A stretch of DNA of 64,000 nucleotides from Vermiculatibacterium agrestimuris (lineage in GTDB: Bacteria; Bacillota; Clostridia; Oscillospirales; Oscillospiraceae): NCBI RefSeq assembly GCF_943193085.1, contig NZ_CALPCU010000003.1, positions 62,001 through 126,000 of the forward strand, written 5' to 3'. The translations under genes and the position numbers were made by a program. A model generated the notes under the pieces. It was not told the origin of the DNA. It worked only from the letters and a program-made list of their open reading frames with translations, and did no database searches. Shown here piece by piece: positions 12,001 to 27,000 of the stretch (position 1 is its first letter; each line of letters starts with the position of its first letter).

Positions 12001-15000
12001 CAGCACGGCTTCTTACATCTACCAGCCCACAGAGCTGCCCTTGCTCCACGCCGCTCAGATCTCGGCCGGCAAGGATCACGCGCTGGTACGCAATTACAGC
12101 GGCAACGCATATGCTTATGGCAACAACGTCATCGATCTGGATGCCGGCGGCACCGCTTACGGAAAATTGGGTCTGGATATTGGCGAAAAGGCCACTGTGA
12201 GCAAGCCGACGTACGTGTCCAACCTTGGCGCTGTGGGCGAGATCGTGGCGGTATCCGCCGGCGATAGCCACAACCTGGCGCTGACCTACATGAACAGCGT
12301 GCTTGCTTGGGGCAACAGCGAAAGCGGCCGCCTGGGCGTGGAGCCTGACGGCGTGAAGGGCCCGATCGAGCTGCTGGAGAGCCCGAAGATCGTGGAGATC
12401 TCCGCGGGCAGGGATCACTCCATGGCCCTGGAGAGCACCGGCCAGTTGTGGTCTTGGGGCGGCAACCGGAACGGCCAGCTGGGTCTGGGCATGGAGGACG
12501 AGATGTTCCTGAGCACGCCCACCTACAACATCACCTATCTGGTGGACGCCGAGGTCAGCATCAAGTCCATCAGCGCGGGCAATACCTACGGCTCTGTTTC
12601 CGATATGATCGGCCAGGTCTACGGTATGGGCGATTATACCCACGGTGAGAAGGCCCTCTTCCAGAACGACACCATGGGCGACAGCCCGGTGCTGGTGGGA
12701 GAGAAGGGCCAGCCCTCCAGCAAGCACATCGTGGTGCTGCGGGTCGGCGAGTCGGCCGATGTGCCCTACATCCTCAGCGAGCGGTTCAACCTCTATACCG
12801 ACTTCCAGGAGAACGGTATCCCCACGGTGGAGAGCAAGAACAGCGGCATTGCGGAAGTGGACAGCGTGAATGTGGTCGACAGCACCTATCACGTCACAGG
12901 TATGTCTTACGGCTTTACCCACGTGGTGGTGCATTCGCCCAGCGGCAAGCAGCACATCGTCTTCTATGTCACGGTTCTGCCCGAAAACGAGAATCATCCT
13001 CTGCCCAAGGTGGCGCATATGGTGGCCGCCGGCGGCAGCCACACCGTGGCGCTGAAGGATGACGGCACCGTGTGGGCCTGGGGCGACAACAGCTACGGAC
13101 AGCTGGGTGTGTCCCGCAGCTCCACCGAGCAGATCGGCATGAACCAGAACTCCTACTATTACAGCGATGTGCCCGTGAAGGTGGAGTTCCCGGATATGAT
13201 GGATGGGGAGTATATCATCCAGGTCAGCGTGGGCGAGGATCACAGCGCCGCGCTGAGCAGTGAGAACCGTCTGTTTACCTGGGGCCGCAACGAATGGGGC
13301 CAGCTGGGCCAGGGCGAGCTGGCCGGCGAATGGGTGGATGTGCCCACTGAGGTCATCCTCAGCACCGAGAAGGTGGCGAAGCCGGCTAAGGTAGTCGCGG
13401 GCAACCAGCACACTGCTGTCCTGACTGAGGACGGCCAGGTCTACACCTTCGGTCACAACCATTACGGTCAGCTGGGTCTGGGCGTCCAGGACGTCAACAG
13501 GCACATGACGCCGGAGCGGGTCAAGGGCATGAGCAAGGTCATCGACCTGTCTGAGGGCTCCAGAAGCGATACGGTGCACGCGGTGCGGTATGACGGCACC
13601 CTGTGGGCCTGGGGCGACAACCAGTATGGCCAGATCCACAGCACCAGCGGCCAGCAGTATTACTACAAGCCCATCCTGGCCAAGATCAACACCGACTGCA
13701 ACTACTATAAGTGTCCCAGCTGCGGTGACATCCACCGGGAGATCGATCTGACCTTCCAGGGCAATTCCGCTATGGGCACCATAGAGGCGGTTTGTCCCAG
13801 CTGCGGCGGCAGTATCGACCAGGATGCGGATCTGGATCACACCGACAACGTTCTGGCCGGAAAGCAGATCCTGAAGGTCTACGACGGCATGAACCACAGC
13901 CTGGCGCTGCTCAATGACGGCCACATCATCTCCTGGGGCGGTAATATGTACGGCCAGCTGGGCAATGGCTCCGTCAGCCAGCAGCAGGAGGGCGCATGGC
14001 CCGTGGTCGTGGGCGATCCCGGCGATGACGGCATGGGTGAATATGTGGTGGCAGTGTCCGCCGGCTCCGTGCACAACATCGTTCTGACCGCCGACCAGAC
14101 TATGTATGTCTGGGGCGAGAGCCAGCAGGGCCGCCTGGGTCTGCAGAAGGACGGCGAGAGCATCGACGTGGGCGTCTATGTGCGCGAGCCGAAGCTGCTG
14201 ACCTATCACGACACCAAGGGAACAGACGATCCTGACGACGACACCGATGAGCCTTATCTGGGCACTCTGGTGGCGGCGGGCGGCAGCCATACCGTTATGG
14301 GCCTGGCGCGCTCCTATGTGGACACCAACGCGAACCCGCCCAAGACCATCTACTATGGCCCGCTCTATGCCTTCGGCAACAACGGCATCGGCCAGGTAGG
14401 CAACGGCAGCAACGTGAACGCCGAGGGCGCCAAGCCTGAGAGCACATACCTGCCGCAGTGGGTTCGGGGCAAGGACGCCTACATCAAGCCCGGCAACATC
14501 GTCATGCCCGTTACGGCCAAGATGGATGTGGAGGGCCGGATCGACAAGTTCTATATCGCCAACGACGAATATCATCCCGTCTCCAATGACGAGGTGAAGT
14601 GGATCGTGGTGAAACAGCGGGATGAGAACGAGGTGGAGATCCCCGACGCCACCCCCGACGTCATCGCGAAGATCATCGGCCACTCCTCGACCAGCAGTAA
14701 TCCCAATATGTACACGCTGCAGGCCAACAAGATCGGTTCCGGCCGGCTGCAGTTGATCGACGTGGCCTCCGGCTACACCATCGACACCGGCGTAGTGGTC
14801 ACCAGCCGTGATACCGTCCGTGCCGGCGTGCTGGTGGAGGATAACGTGGATCGGGCCAAGGATCCCACTGTCAGCCCCAACCTGGCGGTCTTCCCCCACG
14901 GCATGGACGCCCTGTTGGATCGCGGCTTCCTGGGCGCGGGCGAGGTTCAGTTCCGTAACGGCCAGTTCGAGTTGGGCAACGTGCCCGCGGCTCTGGCCAC

Positions 15001-18000
15001 GGCTGCCAACGCCGCCGCGCCGATGCCGGCGGGACAGTCCTCCGCTAAGCTGGCCAACGGCTATGTGGTCTTCGTAGAGCCCATCCCCGGCACACCTGAC
15101 CGGGTGACGGTGCGTATCGTTATGGCCGTTAACACCGACGATGTAAGCCTCTGGGGTACGGATGCCAGCGGAAACTACATCGACCTGGTGGCCAACGCGG
15201 GCACCACCGGCGTAAGCGCCACGGTCTATGGCCCGCTGCGCGGTACGGCGCCGCAGTACGAGCTCAATCCGCCGGCAGGGGCTATGGTGACCATTATGGA
15301 CTCCGCGGGCAACTTTGTCCCGACGCCGCTGGTGAACACCGACTACTATGCCTTCTATAATGTGCCGGTCAATCAGCTGGAGAACCTGTATATCCGCTTT
15401 ACCAACACCCAGAACCTGGCGGACTACGCTTACGAAGCGTGGGCCAAGCTGGTGCTGGCCCGGGAGTCCAGGGATACGACCCTGGGCAGCGGCTACGCCG
15501 GCAACGAGGGAACCGGCCCGGATCACAACATGCCGCAGACCTATCAGACCCCCGGTCTGGGACAGAACATTGCTGACACGGTCTACAACGTTAAGGATGT
15601 GAGCATCCTGATGCCCGGGCCCACTGCCAGCGCCAGCACCCAGCCCAGCTACTACTACGCCATCATTGAGAACGACGCCATGACCGACCGGTCTCAGGCG
15701 CAGGACGGCAGCGAGATGGTCACCGAGGTCAACGTGTACCTGCAGGCGAACTCCGGCGTTGCGACCATGACCATCGGCGGTCAGCAGGCCAATGCCCTGC
15801 ACCGTGCCCGAGTGGATGCGGCTGAGCTTGTCTACGAAAGCGCCAAGCGCGATTACGATCTGGCCTATAACCTCTGGTATGGCGCCGGATCGCCGGCCAC
15901 CGGAACGCTGAAGACCAACATGGACAACGCGCAGGCCGCGATGATGGCGGCGCAGGCTACGGTGAATGATCTGCTCATGGAGCTGCATCCGGCGGAGCAC
16001 GAGGTGCAGACCGTGGATGTACCCGCCAACACGCAGGAGCAGAACGTGAGCTATACCATCACGGAGCCGATCCACAACACCTCGACCAGCGGACAGGTGA
16101 AACTGCTGCGCAGAGACTATGCGCTGTCCCTGAGCGCGGTCAGTGCCCAGGTCAACGGCAAGACCTATGGAGCCACCAGCCTGGGGAACTATGAGTACGC
16201 CCTGCCCATCCCGGCAGATGAGCTGACCCGGGCGGGCAACATCATCAGCCTGCTGAAGGCCGATGCCCGGATCAAGGACATCACCAACCTCCAGTTCCTG
16301 CCCGGCGGCTCCAACACCAGCACTACGCTGGAGACGGTGAGCACCGCCAGCCAGGTCAACTACAGCCTGATCCTGGCGGACGACTGGACTGCCCAGCTCA
16401 ACGTGCGGATCTATGTCACGCCGGATAAGACCAAGTATGTGGATCAGCTCTATCTCATCCACATCGTGCCCACCAGCCTCTTTGTGGCGCTGGATGACGA
16501 GCCGGCGACCGGCCTGCCCGAGTTGACCCGGCCGGACGGCAAGCGCTACGAGGGCAGCCTGAAGGATGTGCCCGCCGGTAATGAGGAGATCAAGGTCACC
16601 CTGTTCACCTCTGAGCCGGGCAGCAGCGTGCGGCTGAGCAACGGTACCTACGGAACCTGGAGCAGCTGGGCCGCTAAGGTGGAGCAGGTACTGACCATCC
16701 GGGATGGCAACCAGAGCGCGGATACCAGCGCTACCCCGGCGAACTACTACTTTAACGGTGCGGACTATGTGGATGTGCCCTTCCAGGTTCGCAACAGCGC
16801 CGGCCTCATTGAGAACAAGACCATCCGCATCTACAAGGCGGAGGCCGATCCCAGCCTGAAGACGGTGGAAGTGGAGTTTGGCCAGGTCTACAGCGACTCC
16901 GCAGAGCCTGGCAACACCGCCACCAAGGCGACAGCCCGGTACGACGAGACCAACGGCTACTATTATGTGACCGCCACTGCCACCGCGCTGAGCCAGACGG
17001 GCGCCGCGGCCGATGAGATCATTGTCACGATGAACCAGGCCAACGGCCTGATCCAGGGCATCTACTTCTCCGAGGCGGACGCCAACGCGGCTCTGCCCGG
17101 AACAGGCGGCGTACCCGGAAGCCTGAGCTGGCCCGGCACCAGCGGAACGTTGGATGTGCCTCTGAACACCGACGGCAACAAGGCATGGTATTACATCGTC
17201 AACGGCTCTGCCAACCTGGCCAACTGGGAAGTGAACCCGCTGGTGATCGTGGTGCTGAACGCCGATATCATTGCGGCAAGCGCCGGCTCCGGCGTCAAGG
17301 TGCACCAAACCACCGCCAACCTGGATTACCTGTTCACTACCGCCGGCAGCCCGCTGGATCTGGGCGGCAATGTGGAGACCGCCGCGCGGGACACCTACAC
17401 CGTGCGCATCAATCGGCCCACGGACGGGAAACTGGATGCCGTGGTGTATGTAAACGATCCCTTCACCAAGGTCACCCTGAACGGTGTGGATTACTACTCG
17501 CCGGTGGCCGTGGTCGAGACCGATCTCGTCACCGGACAGTCCGAGACCCGCTACAAGGTCACGATTCCCAATGTGACCCTGACGGCAGAGGAGGCCGGCT
17601 ATACCAGGCTGACGCTGACCACTTGGGCGGAGGATATAGGCGGCTTCTCCATCAGCAAGCAGTACGATCTGGTCTACACCTATGCTGACCGGAACGGCGC
17701 GCTGAAGCTGGTGGAAGGCATCAACAGCCTGCAGGCCACAGATATTTACCCCTCCAACATCGTGAACAAGATGGAGAACGGCCAGGAGGTCTTTGATTAC
17801 TACCGGATCGCGGTGAAAAATGGCGTCAATACTGTGGATCTCCACGCTGTGGCGGAGATGACCAGCACGAAGGTGTCCATCAGCCTGACCGGCATCAGCT
17901 ATCTGGGCAGCGGTACCAACGATTATACCTATCCCCAGATCCAGCTGCCTGCCGCACCCGCACCCGGCAATGATTACCTGCTGGAGGCCTATATCCAGAC

Positions 18001-21000
18001 GCAGGATGAAAGCGGCAACGTGAAGGTCTACAAGGTGCACTTCGTCCGTCCGGGCGGAAGCACGGATGTGGAGATCTACGCCGATCCCAACGTGGATACC
18101 GCGGCGGCGTTGGGTGTGAAGAGCACCAACACGGTAAGCAGCAACGGCTGCACCGACACCACAGTGAAATACTATCTGAAGGAGCTGGCGCAGGGCACCA
18201 CCCAGTTCACCATCCGCGGCGTTACCTCGGACGAGTATGCCCAGGTCTACGTGGGCCCGGTGGGCTATGTTCCCAGCGCGACGATCGTGACCCAGCTCCA
18301 TGGCTCGATCAGCAGCGTCAACGCCAGCGACTGGGCAGTCCATAAGCAGGATCGGACGTATAACATCGACGAGACCCTGAAAGCGGCGCTGTATGGCGAT
18401 GGTCTGTACTATCCTGTCTATGTGCGCTCTGAGGACGGCCAGAAGAGCACCCTCTATATCGTTCAGGTGTGCTGGAGCACGGACAACGCCTCCATCGACA
18501 CCATCACGGTGAATTATACCCATGGCGCGACCCAGGTGCCGCTGACCAGCGAGGCGTTCTATACCAAGACGGAGGACAACATCTACTGGTACGAGGCCTA
18601 CCTGCCCAGCGATATCACCGTCAATACGATAGGCAGCGATATCATGCCGTACCTGAGCAGCATTACGGCCCGGCCCAAGACCCCCGCCGTGGCGCACATC
18701 CTGATCGACGACGATCCCTTCACCAGCGCTCCGGGCACGCCGGAGAGCAATCCCGCCCGGTATCAGATCGATGCCAGCACCGGCGAGCGGGAGCGGTATG
18801 CGGTCAATGTGAAGAGGCTTACGGATACCGACGGCACCGAGTACTCGGTGGTTTCCATCCGGCTGTTCACCAGCGAGACTGACTATGAGCAGATCAATCT
18901 GAAGCTGATCTATCTGTCGGTGGACAACACCATTCAGAAGGTGACGGCCAACCCGAACAGCCCCGACGAGAACAGCACCACTACCTTTGCTACCGACGTT
19001 TCCAATGGAACGACATTGACAGACGCTTACCATGTATTCATTCCTGACACAGGCGCGGCTTACTACATCCCCGACGTGAACATCCAGATCACCGCCCCCG
19101 GCGGTGCGATCCAGGTGGATCAGCCGGCGACGTATGAGTACCGGGTCAGCGACAGCGCGGGCAATGTGCGCTTCAATGACAAGATGGTACAGCAGAGCCA
19201 AAACTATCCCACCAACGGCCCGACCAGCTACACCATGGATCTGAGCGTGAACTCGCCCTTCGGCGAGCGCCGGGTCAAGGAGATGGAGATGCGCCGGAAT
19301 AAGGTGGGCACAGCAGAGAACAATATGACGCCTGCGCAGTATGCTGCGGATTTGGCCGCAGAGTACGCGACCTACACAAAGGACTATAAGCTGTGGCTCA
19401 CGCCTGCTGACACCAACCTGGGCGCCGACACCTTCCTCTATATGAGAAACGGCGAGAACCTGTGGGCCAGGGATGTGACTCTGGAGGGCAGCACCTTCCA
19501 TGTCTTCGACTATCAGAGCAATACCGTGGCCAAGCAGGTCTACTTCAAGTCCAAGTCTACCCAGAGCTACATTACGATCTACGAGAGCGACGTCAATGGA
19601 ACGATCGGCAGCCTTGTGGCCCAGAGCACGATCAGCTCCCTGACGGTGAACAACATGGACATTGTTCTGAACAATGGCCTGACCGCCGTCAGCGACTACT
19701 TCGTCATCCGTGTCAACTCCAGCCAGCCGGGTATGACCGACCTGCACCGGGATTATCTGCTGCACATCGAGCCTATGAGCGCGGACACCTCCGCGGAGGT
19801 CACGGTGACCTACAGCACCTGGCTCAGCGGTACGGAAGAGGTGCGCACCGCCACCTACACGGTGAACAGCACCAGCGATCCGCTGGTGGTGCCCATCGCC
19901 ATGGATACACAGCAGGTGAAGGTGGAAGTAAAGCCCACCAACATTTACGCCAAGTCCTACGTGGATGTGGACGGCACCTACTATCCCCTGACACCCGGCT
20001 ACCCGACTGCCTTCTGGGATACCAAGAGCTATGGCTCTTCGGATACGGCGAACGTCCCGGTGGTGGATCCGGTGGTCAATCCCGCGGGTACGGTGTATGC
20101 GCATGTGAGAGCGCAGGACGGCACCATTTACAGCACGCCCATGGGCAACGGCTATACCATCAACTTTGAACGTCAGAGCGATGAGGCCACGGTCATCAAG
20201 GTGGTAAACAACAGCAAGCAGCCCACAGACGACTGGTACCAGGCTAAGGTGGAGGGCGAGAACCAGGATATCTTCGTGCTCTACATCGACGAGTACAGAG
20301 CCCCCATTGGCGACCAGTATGCCCAGGCGATCATCACACCTTGTACCGGCGCCTATCTGCGGTACATGGACAAGACCGCGGGCGATCCCACTGTGGCGGA
20401 CGATCCCGCCTGGAGCGCCTGGACCACCACCGGCGGCATGGATCTGACCACGCCGGCGCCTGGTCTGGCCCGGGGCGAGTACGTCATCGAAGTCCGCTCG
20501 CAGAGCGGTCTGGTGACGCGGCAGTACACGCTGAAGATCATGGATAAGTCCGACGACGCCACCGCGGGCTTTACCATCGCGGAGGACACCACCAACCATT
20601 ACAATGTGCTCGCCAGCGATAAGGAAGACACCACCGGCGTATTCTTCGACAGCGCCACCGGCTCTTACCTGGGCTGGGCGCCGGAGACCAGCAACGCCAC
20701 CTTCCGCATCAAGCCCACCGATCCGTACGCCAAGGTGATCTATGTGGAGGAGCTGAACAGCATCACCGGCGGTAAGGGCAGCGGTACCGTCCTCAGCGGC
20801 TGGACTGCGCCCGACGGAAGCGCCTATACCTATGGCGACGCCATGGTACTGGGCGGCATTCCGGCCGGCAGCACGCCGAAGTATTACCTGGTGGAGATCG
20901 AGCCTCAGAGCCAGAAGAACGGCGCCACCGAGACCCACCTGCTGACGGTGTACCGCAGAGATGCCAGCGTGGACGTGAACTACGTGGAGGTCACCGACAG

Positions 21001-24000
21001 CACCCAGACCGACCGGGTGAGCAGCCTGACCAGAGACAACGACACGGCCAACTTCATTGCCCGCGAGAACAGCTTTACGCTGGATATCGAGACGGTGAAC
21101 GCGCCCGGTCAGGCCTATATCGAGGAGTTCAAGGGCATCAAGCTGAGCAGCCCGGTGCAGCATCACCAAGTCGCCCCCTATGCCCTGTCGGTCAGCGCCG
21201 GCGCCAATGAGACGGCGAGCTTCCTGGTCAAGGATGTGGCCTTCTACAAGGACGACGACCACACGCCCAACGCCAAGCACCAGTACAGCGCGGTATTCTA
21301 CCGTGCTACCCACGATGTGGGGATCGGCCGGATCATTGCCATCTATGATCTGGACGGTGAGAAGGACGTCATCAGAGAGGCCACGCCGCGTCCGGAGAAT
21401 CCGACGGTCTATGAGGTCTCTGTGCCTGAGAACGCGCGCAATGTCAAGGTGGGCGTCACGGCGATCAATCCCTATACCGAGCTCTATCACCTGGACAGCA
21501 CCAACTTGGTGCCGAGCAGCAACCTGAACGGTGTGAGCCCTGTGGTTGGCGAGCAGCTGCGGTACCGGGTGGATCCGTACAACATGATCATGAACGACAC
21601 GGATCGGCCCATCGTGAGCCATTTCGCGGCGGTTGCCTCCTCTGGAGAGCGGCAGCAGGCTTACAGCGTGCGGATCTATAAGGATGAGACCAGCGCGGCG
21701 CTGGGCGATACGGCCTATGGCGTGGAGTTGGGCGGCAACTACATCAACCCGCTCAGCGTCAACGGCGTGTTCCTGAACGGCCAGCGGCTGGAGACCCAGG
21801 GCAACGGCAGCTATTACGGCGTGGTGGACACCAAGGAGAACGCCAGCCTGACCGTGGTGCCTTACAACGGCCTGGCCAAGGTGACCCTGAAGGATGACAG
21901 CGGTAAGGTCGTGGGCGTCAAGACCGGCGGCGGTGTGTTTGAGGGCCTGCCCATCAAGACCACCGGTGTGACCACTTACGAGGCCACGGTGGAGTCCGCA
22001 GACGGCTCGGCCAAGCAGACCTACAGCATCGTGCTGGATTACGTGGAACAGAACAGCACGGAGCTGTCCGCCATCACCATGGAGAACGCCCTGCAGAGCA
22101 GCACCAATACCTTCCAGGTGGCGGCCGGCGAGGTGACGCTGCCCGACGGCAGCACGGTGTACATGGCCCGTGTGCCCGACAAGACCACTGCGGTCAGCGT
22201 GACCTTCAACGGCGTCAATGCCCAGCAGGTCATCACGGCTGAAAAACAGGTCATGGTCACCGACATAATCAACGGCGTGCCCACCCAGGTGCCCGAGCTG
22301 ACCGCGCTGGGTACCGGCACCGGTGAGCTGACAGTCCAGGTGCCTCTGACCCTGGATGTGAACCAGGTGAACTATACGGTGACGGCTGCCGGCGGCGGCG
22401 TACCTGCCAACGGCATCCTGTACATCATCCGTGTGACCCAGCCGCTCAAGACGCTGATGGTGGACGGCACGGAGCCCACGCAGACCACGACAGGCTACAG
22501 CTACGTGGCGCCGAACGACGCGGAAAAGGTAACGGTCACCGCCACGGCCAACAGCCAGTTTGCCAAGGTGAGCGTCAACGGCAGCACCCCGACCTTCCAC
22601 ACCGCTACGGTGGAAGTAACGGTGCTCCAGCCCAACTGCGTGGTGCCGCTGAAGATCTACACCTATCCCTACAGAGAGGAAGACGCCATCAATACCAGCC
22701 TGGTCATCACCCGGATGGGCCCGGCGTACAACCTCAACTATCTGGGCAGCAGAGAGATGGGCGACACCAGCGCGAACACCACTCAGGTGCCCAAGGACAG
22801 CCATGGCCGCTATGTGCTGACCATGCCCGCCACAATCAGTGGAATGGAGCTGCATGCCTATACAGCCGATCCCGCTGATGAGCTGGTGCTGGTGAAGCAG
22901 GGCGCGACCGGCAGCGTGCAGGTGCAGCCTGAGTTGGGCTACCCGCAGAGCAGCGCCACCCAGAAGTGGTATCTCTGGAACCTGAACGTGCCGACGGCCG
23001 ACAGAGACAACTACAAGCTGGTTGTGATCCACGCTGGAAAGGCGATGGAGTATGACCTGATCACGGCCAAGGAGAACAACATCACCGGTCTGTCCAAGAT
23101 CGTGGTGAACGAGGGCCTGAGCACGCGCAACGAGTTGACCATCAATCCCGGCTGGGATGATTACACGGTTACCGTGCCGCAGGATATGACCACTGCGCAT
23201 GTGACCATCACAGCGGCCGATCCGCTGGCGACACTGACCAGCGGCACCGCCACCGGCCAGGGCGGCCTGGATCTGAATGTGGCCCTGAACGGCGCCGGCG
23301 CGAACGTATCCTTCACGGTGACGGCGCTGGATGGCACGGTACGCAACTATACACTTGCACTGGTTCAGGCGCTGAGCGCGACTGAGCTTGGGTCTGTGTA
23401 CCTTGGCGACAGAGAGCTGACGGCAGTCAACGGCATCTACAACGCGACGATGGATGTGACCAACGGCTCTGCGCAGCTCATCATCCGGGCCAGGGACGGC
23501 GCGACTGTCCGGGTCTACGATGAGAACGGCGTCAACGAGATCGCCACCGGCGGCGCGACCCTGTGGAACAACCAGATCCCCGTGACGGCGGGCAAGGTCA
23601 ACCGGTACGTGATCGAAGTGACCGCGGCCAACGGTTCGACCACAAAGAAGTATGGACTTACCCTCCGGGCTGATAACTTCGCCGTGGGTGTGGAGAGCTT
23701 TGAGGTTCGGAAGGATTCCACCAACACCGCGCTGAGCGCACTGCCCTACGTCGCTGTGACGCCCAAGGATACCGACGACCGGGTGTACGAGGTGGTTTTG
23801 GATCCCGCCGACCGGTATGTGGACTTCAAGGTGACAGCCAAGGACTACAGCAATAAGGTGGAAGAGGGCTGGCCCATGTTTGCCAACCTCGCCGTGCCCG
23901 GAGCCAACAGCATTGTGGCGCTGAGCACCGGCGCCGGCATGGGCGAGTTCCGCCTGGATCTGAACGCGCTGGATCAGGTGCTCAACACCGCCAACGGTAC

Positions 24001-27000
24001 CATGTATCCCTTCAAGGAGATCTATGTGCCCGTGTTCGTACGCACCCAGTACGAGTATGACAGCAATGGGGACAATGTGCTGGACGCCACCGGCAACGCC
24101 TACACCATGGAATACACCCTGAAGCTCATCCGCTCCAACAACGATGCCACGCTGCGGATGATCACGGTGAATACCAACTCGGCCAACCAGACCTGGGACA
24201 ACAATATTCTCGGCCAGCAGCTGGCCGACATGATCCCGGCGCCCTATGCCAATGATAAGGGTGAGATGGTCTACACGGTCACGGTGGATGAGAGCGACAC
24301 CGCCCTGAAGGTGGTGCGTCTGGAGGCCACGGATACCTATGCGATGCTCTCCGCCGGCATCAACACCGCGGCCAATCCCACGGTGGCGAACAGCGCTGCC
24401 TGGCAGATGGATAACATCAGCATGACGGATGAGGTCGTGCGGATCCAGATCAAGATCCGGGGCGAGGAGGCTGAGGCCAATGACTTCACCACCTCCTGGC
24501 TGGAGATCTATCAGGAGAGCAGCAATGCCGAGCTGAAGGAGCTCTATCTGACCCAGACCCTGGCCAACGGCGAGAAGCTGCGCACGGACGCCCACCAGGT
24601 TGCGCCGGGCTCCAACAATTACGTGGCCTATCTGTCCACCGATAATGTCAGCGCCACGCTGACGAATGTGGACGTGACCGCCGTGGCGCAGAAGATGTTG
24701 GCGCAGGTAAGCCTGACCGGGCCCAACGGCGCAGCCGGCCCCGACAAGGGCAGTGTGACCTACACGGAGACGGCGCTAACCGACGGTATCATGTATACCA
24801 TCACGGTGCAGCCCTCCAAGGCCAGCGCGGCGGCGAAGACCTATACCTTGACCGTCCACTTCATTGACCTGGAGCTGGGTGTGGTGAAGGTGGATAATGT
24901 GGATATCATGCCCAACTTCTACACCGAGACCATCGACGGAGTGAACAGCGTAGTCTACTACGCTGTGGTCAGCCCGGCCACGAAGGAGAACGTGTCTCTG
25001 GAGCTGGAGACCCACAACCAGAACACCACTGCCAGCGGCGGTACCGTGATTCCCGACGCCTTCCTGACAGTGAGCGACATCAACGGCACAGCAGTGGATC
25101 CCACGCCTGCCGACGGCAACCAATTCTATAAGCTCAGCCAGAAGCTGGCTGAGGGTGAGCGCACGCAGTTCCAGGTGCGGGTAGGCTCCGATGCGGCGCC
25201 CGGCACGCGGGTCTATAAGAACCACTATGTGCGCGTCTACCGTACCAGCAGCGAGACCAGGCCCCAGGAGGTCATCATCCACTACTACGATGACCAGGGC
25301 GTCTATCAGTCTGTACCCGCGGTGCTCAACGGGACCCGATATGAGGCATACCTGCCCATCTACGCTACCAAGGCGGATGTGGAGATGATCGGCCCCAGCG
25401 ATCTGTCCTACCTGCTCCTTGGCCCGGAGAGCATGACCGGTATGACCCAGGCTGTCCGCAAAGAGTACACGGTGGAGAACGCCCCGCTCAACGGCAGCCA
25501 GACCGACTTTGACATGACCGTGTGGGCGGTGGATAAGACCGTGGGCAAGTATACGGTCACCATTTACCAGGTCAGCGACGGCCTGGAGACCGTAAAGGTG
25601 GACGGCCAGGAGGCCACTGTCCGCCAGGCCGAGATCTATGGCCAGACCGTGGATCTCTATGAGGCCATGGCCAGCACCCTGCATCCCACCGTGGCGGATG
25701 TGTACATCAAGACTGTCAGCACCCAGGCTGAACTGAAGGCCGGCCCCACCGGTGGAACCCTGACCGAGGGCGCCAACAGCCTGTGGACTGATCCCGCCTA
25801 CGCACTGCAGCCCTACACGGCCACCACGCCGGTGACCTATTCCGAGATCCAGATCGTCTACGCCTCTTATCCCGGCGCTACCGAGAATACGGCCTACCTG
25901 CGGATCTATCAGCAGGACGCCAACGCCAACCTGCTGAAGGTGGAGCTGAAGTACACGACCGACCTGGATGAGGAGCTGACGACGCAGCTGCAGTACAACA
26001 GCGCTGACGGCATGTACTACGGCGCGCTGCCCTCCACGGCGCTCAGCGCGGAGATCACCGCCTGGTCCGAGCATCCCATGGCCACGGTGACTGTGAACGG
26101 CGTGACCGGTACAGGTTCCGCTACCGCGCCGGTGAATGTGACCGCACTCCAGACGCCCGGCGGCAGCCCCATGAGCTTCGCGATCAGCGTCACCTCTACG
26201 GACGGCAGCACGACCCAGCCCTACACAGCCAATGTGGAGAATGTGGATCTGTCGCTGAAGTATGTGCGGGCCGAAGAGAAGACTATCCAGGCCAAGACCT
26301 TCAACCTGTCCTATAATACCATCGACGGCCAGAAGGTTCGGTACTACGTGGACAGCAGCGGAAACAATACCATCGGCGGCACCACCTATGATCCCGCCAT
26401 GCAGTTCCAGGCCCAGGTGCAGATGAACGACAACAATGGCTCCCTGCAGGTTTGGGTCAACGGCACGCCTGTGCCCGTGAGCCCGGCAGACCTGTGGTCG
26501 GTGGGCATGTATCCCGCCAGCGCCGGCGATCCGCAGAAGATCCGTATCGTGGCCAGCCAGAGCACTACGCCCTTCACCGGTGCCGATCCCATCTTCTTCA
26601 GTGCGGAGTACTTCCTCTACCTGTACCGCAACGATGCGGAGGCGGCTCTGGAGCGGGTGACCCTGAACTACGCGGGCCACAGCCAGGACGCTTACGCGGA
26701 GAGCGACGGTGAGCACTTCACGCTGTACGTGCCTCTGGATGTGGATACAGGCGACCTGGTGTTCAAGGCGGTGTCTGACGGCGCCAAGGTTTGGGTGAGC
26801 GAGGATTCTGCGGCCCATCCCATCGATCCCGACGACGAGTCCACATTCCAGACGCTGACCATGGAGCGCGGCGCCCGTACGCTGCATGACCACACTGTTC
26901 TGGATACCCAGGGCATTTACAAGTATGCCATCCTGGTGCAGTCCTCCAACGGTACCCAGCGCAGGCTCTACGGCGCCCGGATCACGAAGGTGGATGTGAA

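Noticed and set aside
13697..13804. Rubredoxin domain
   Set aside because: Knuckles are CPSCG/CPSCG but the segment between them lacks the usual rubredoxin length and residues. A zinc ribbon is the closer pattern.
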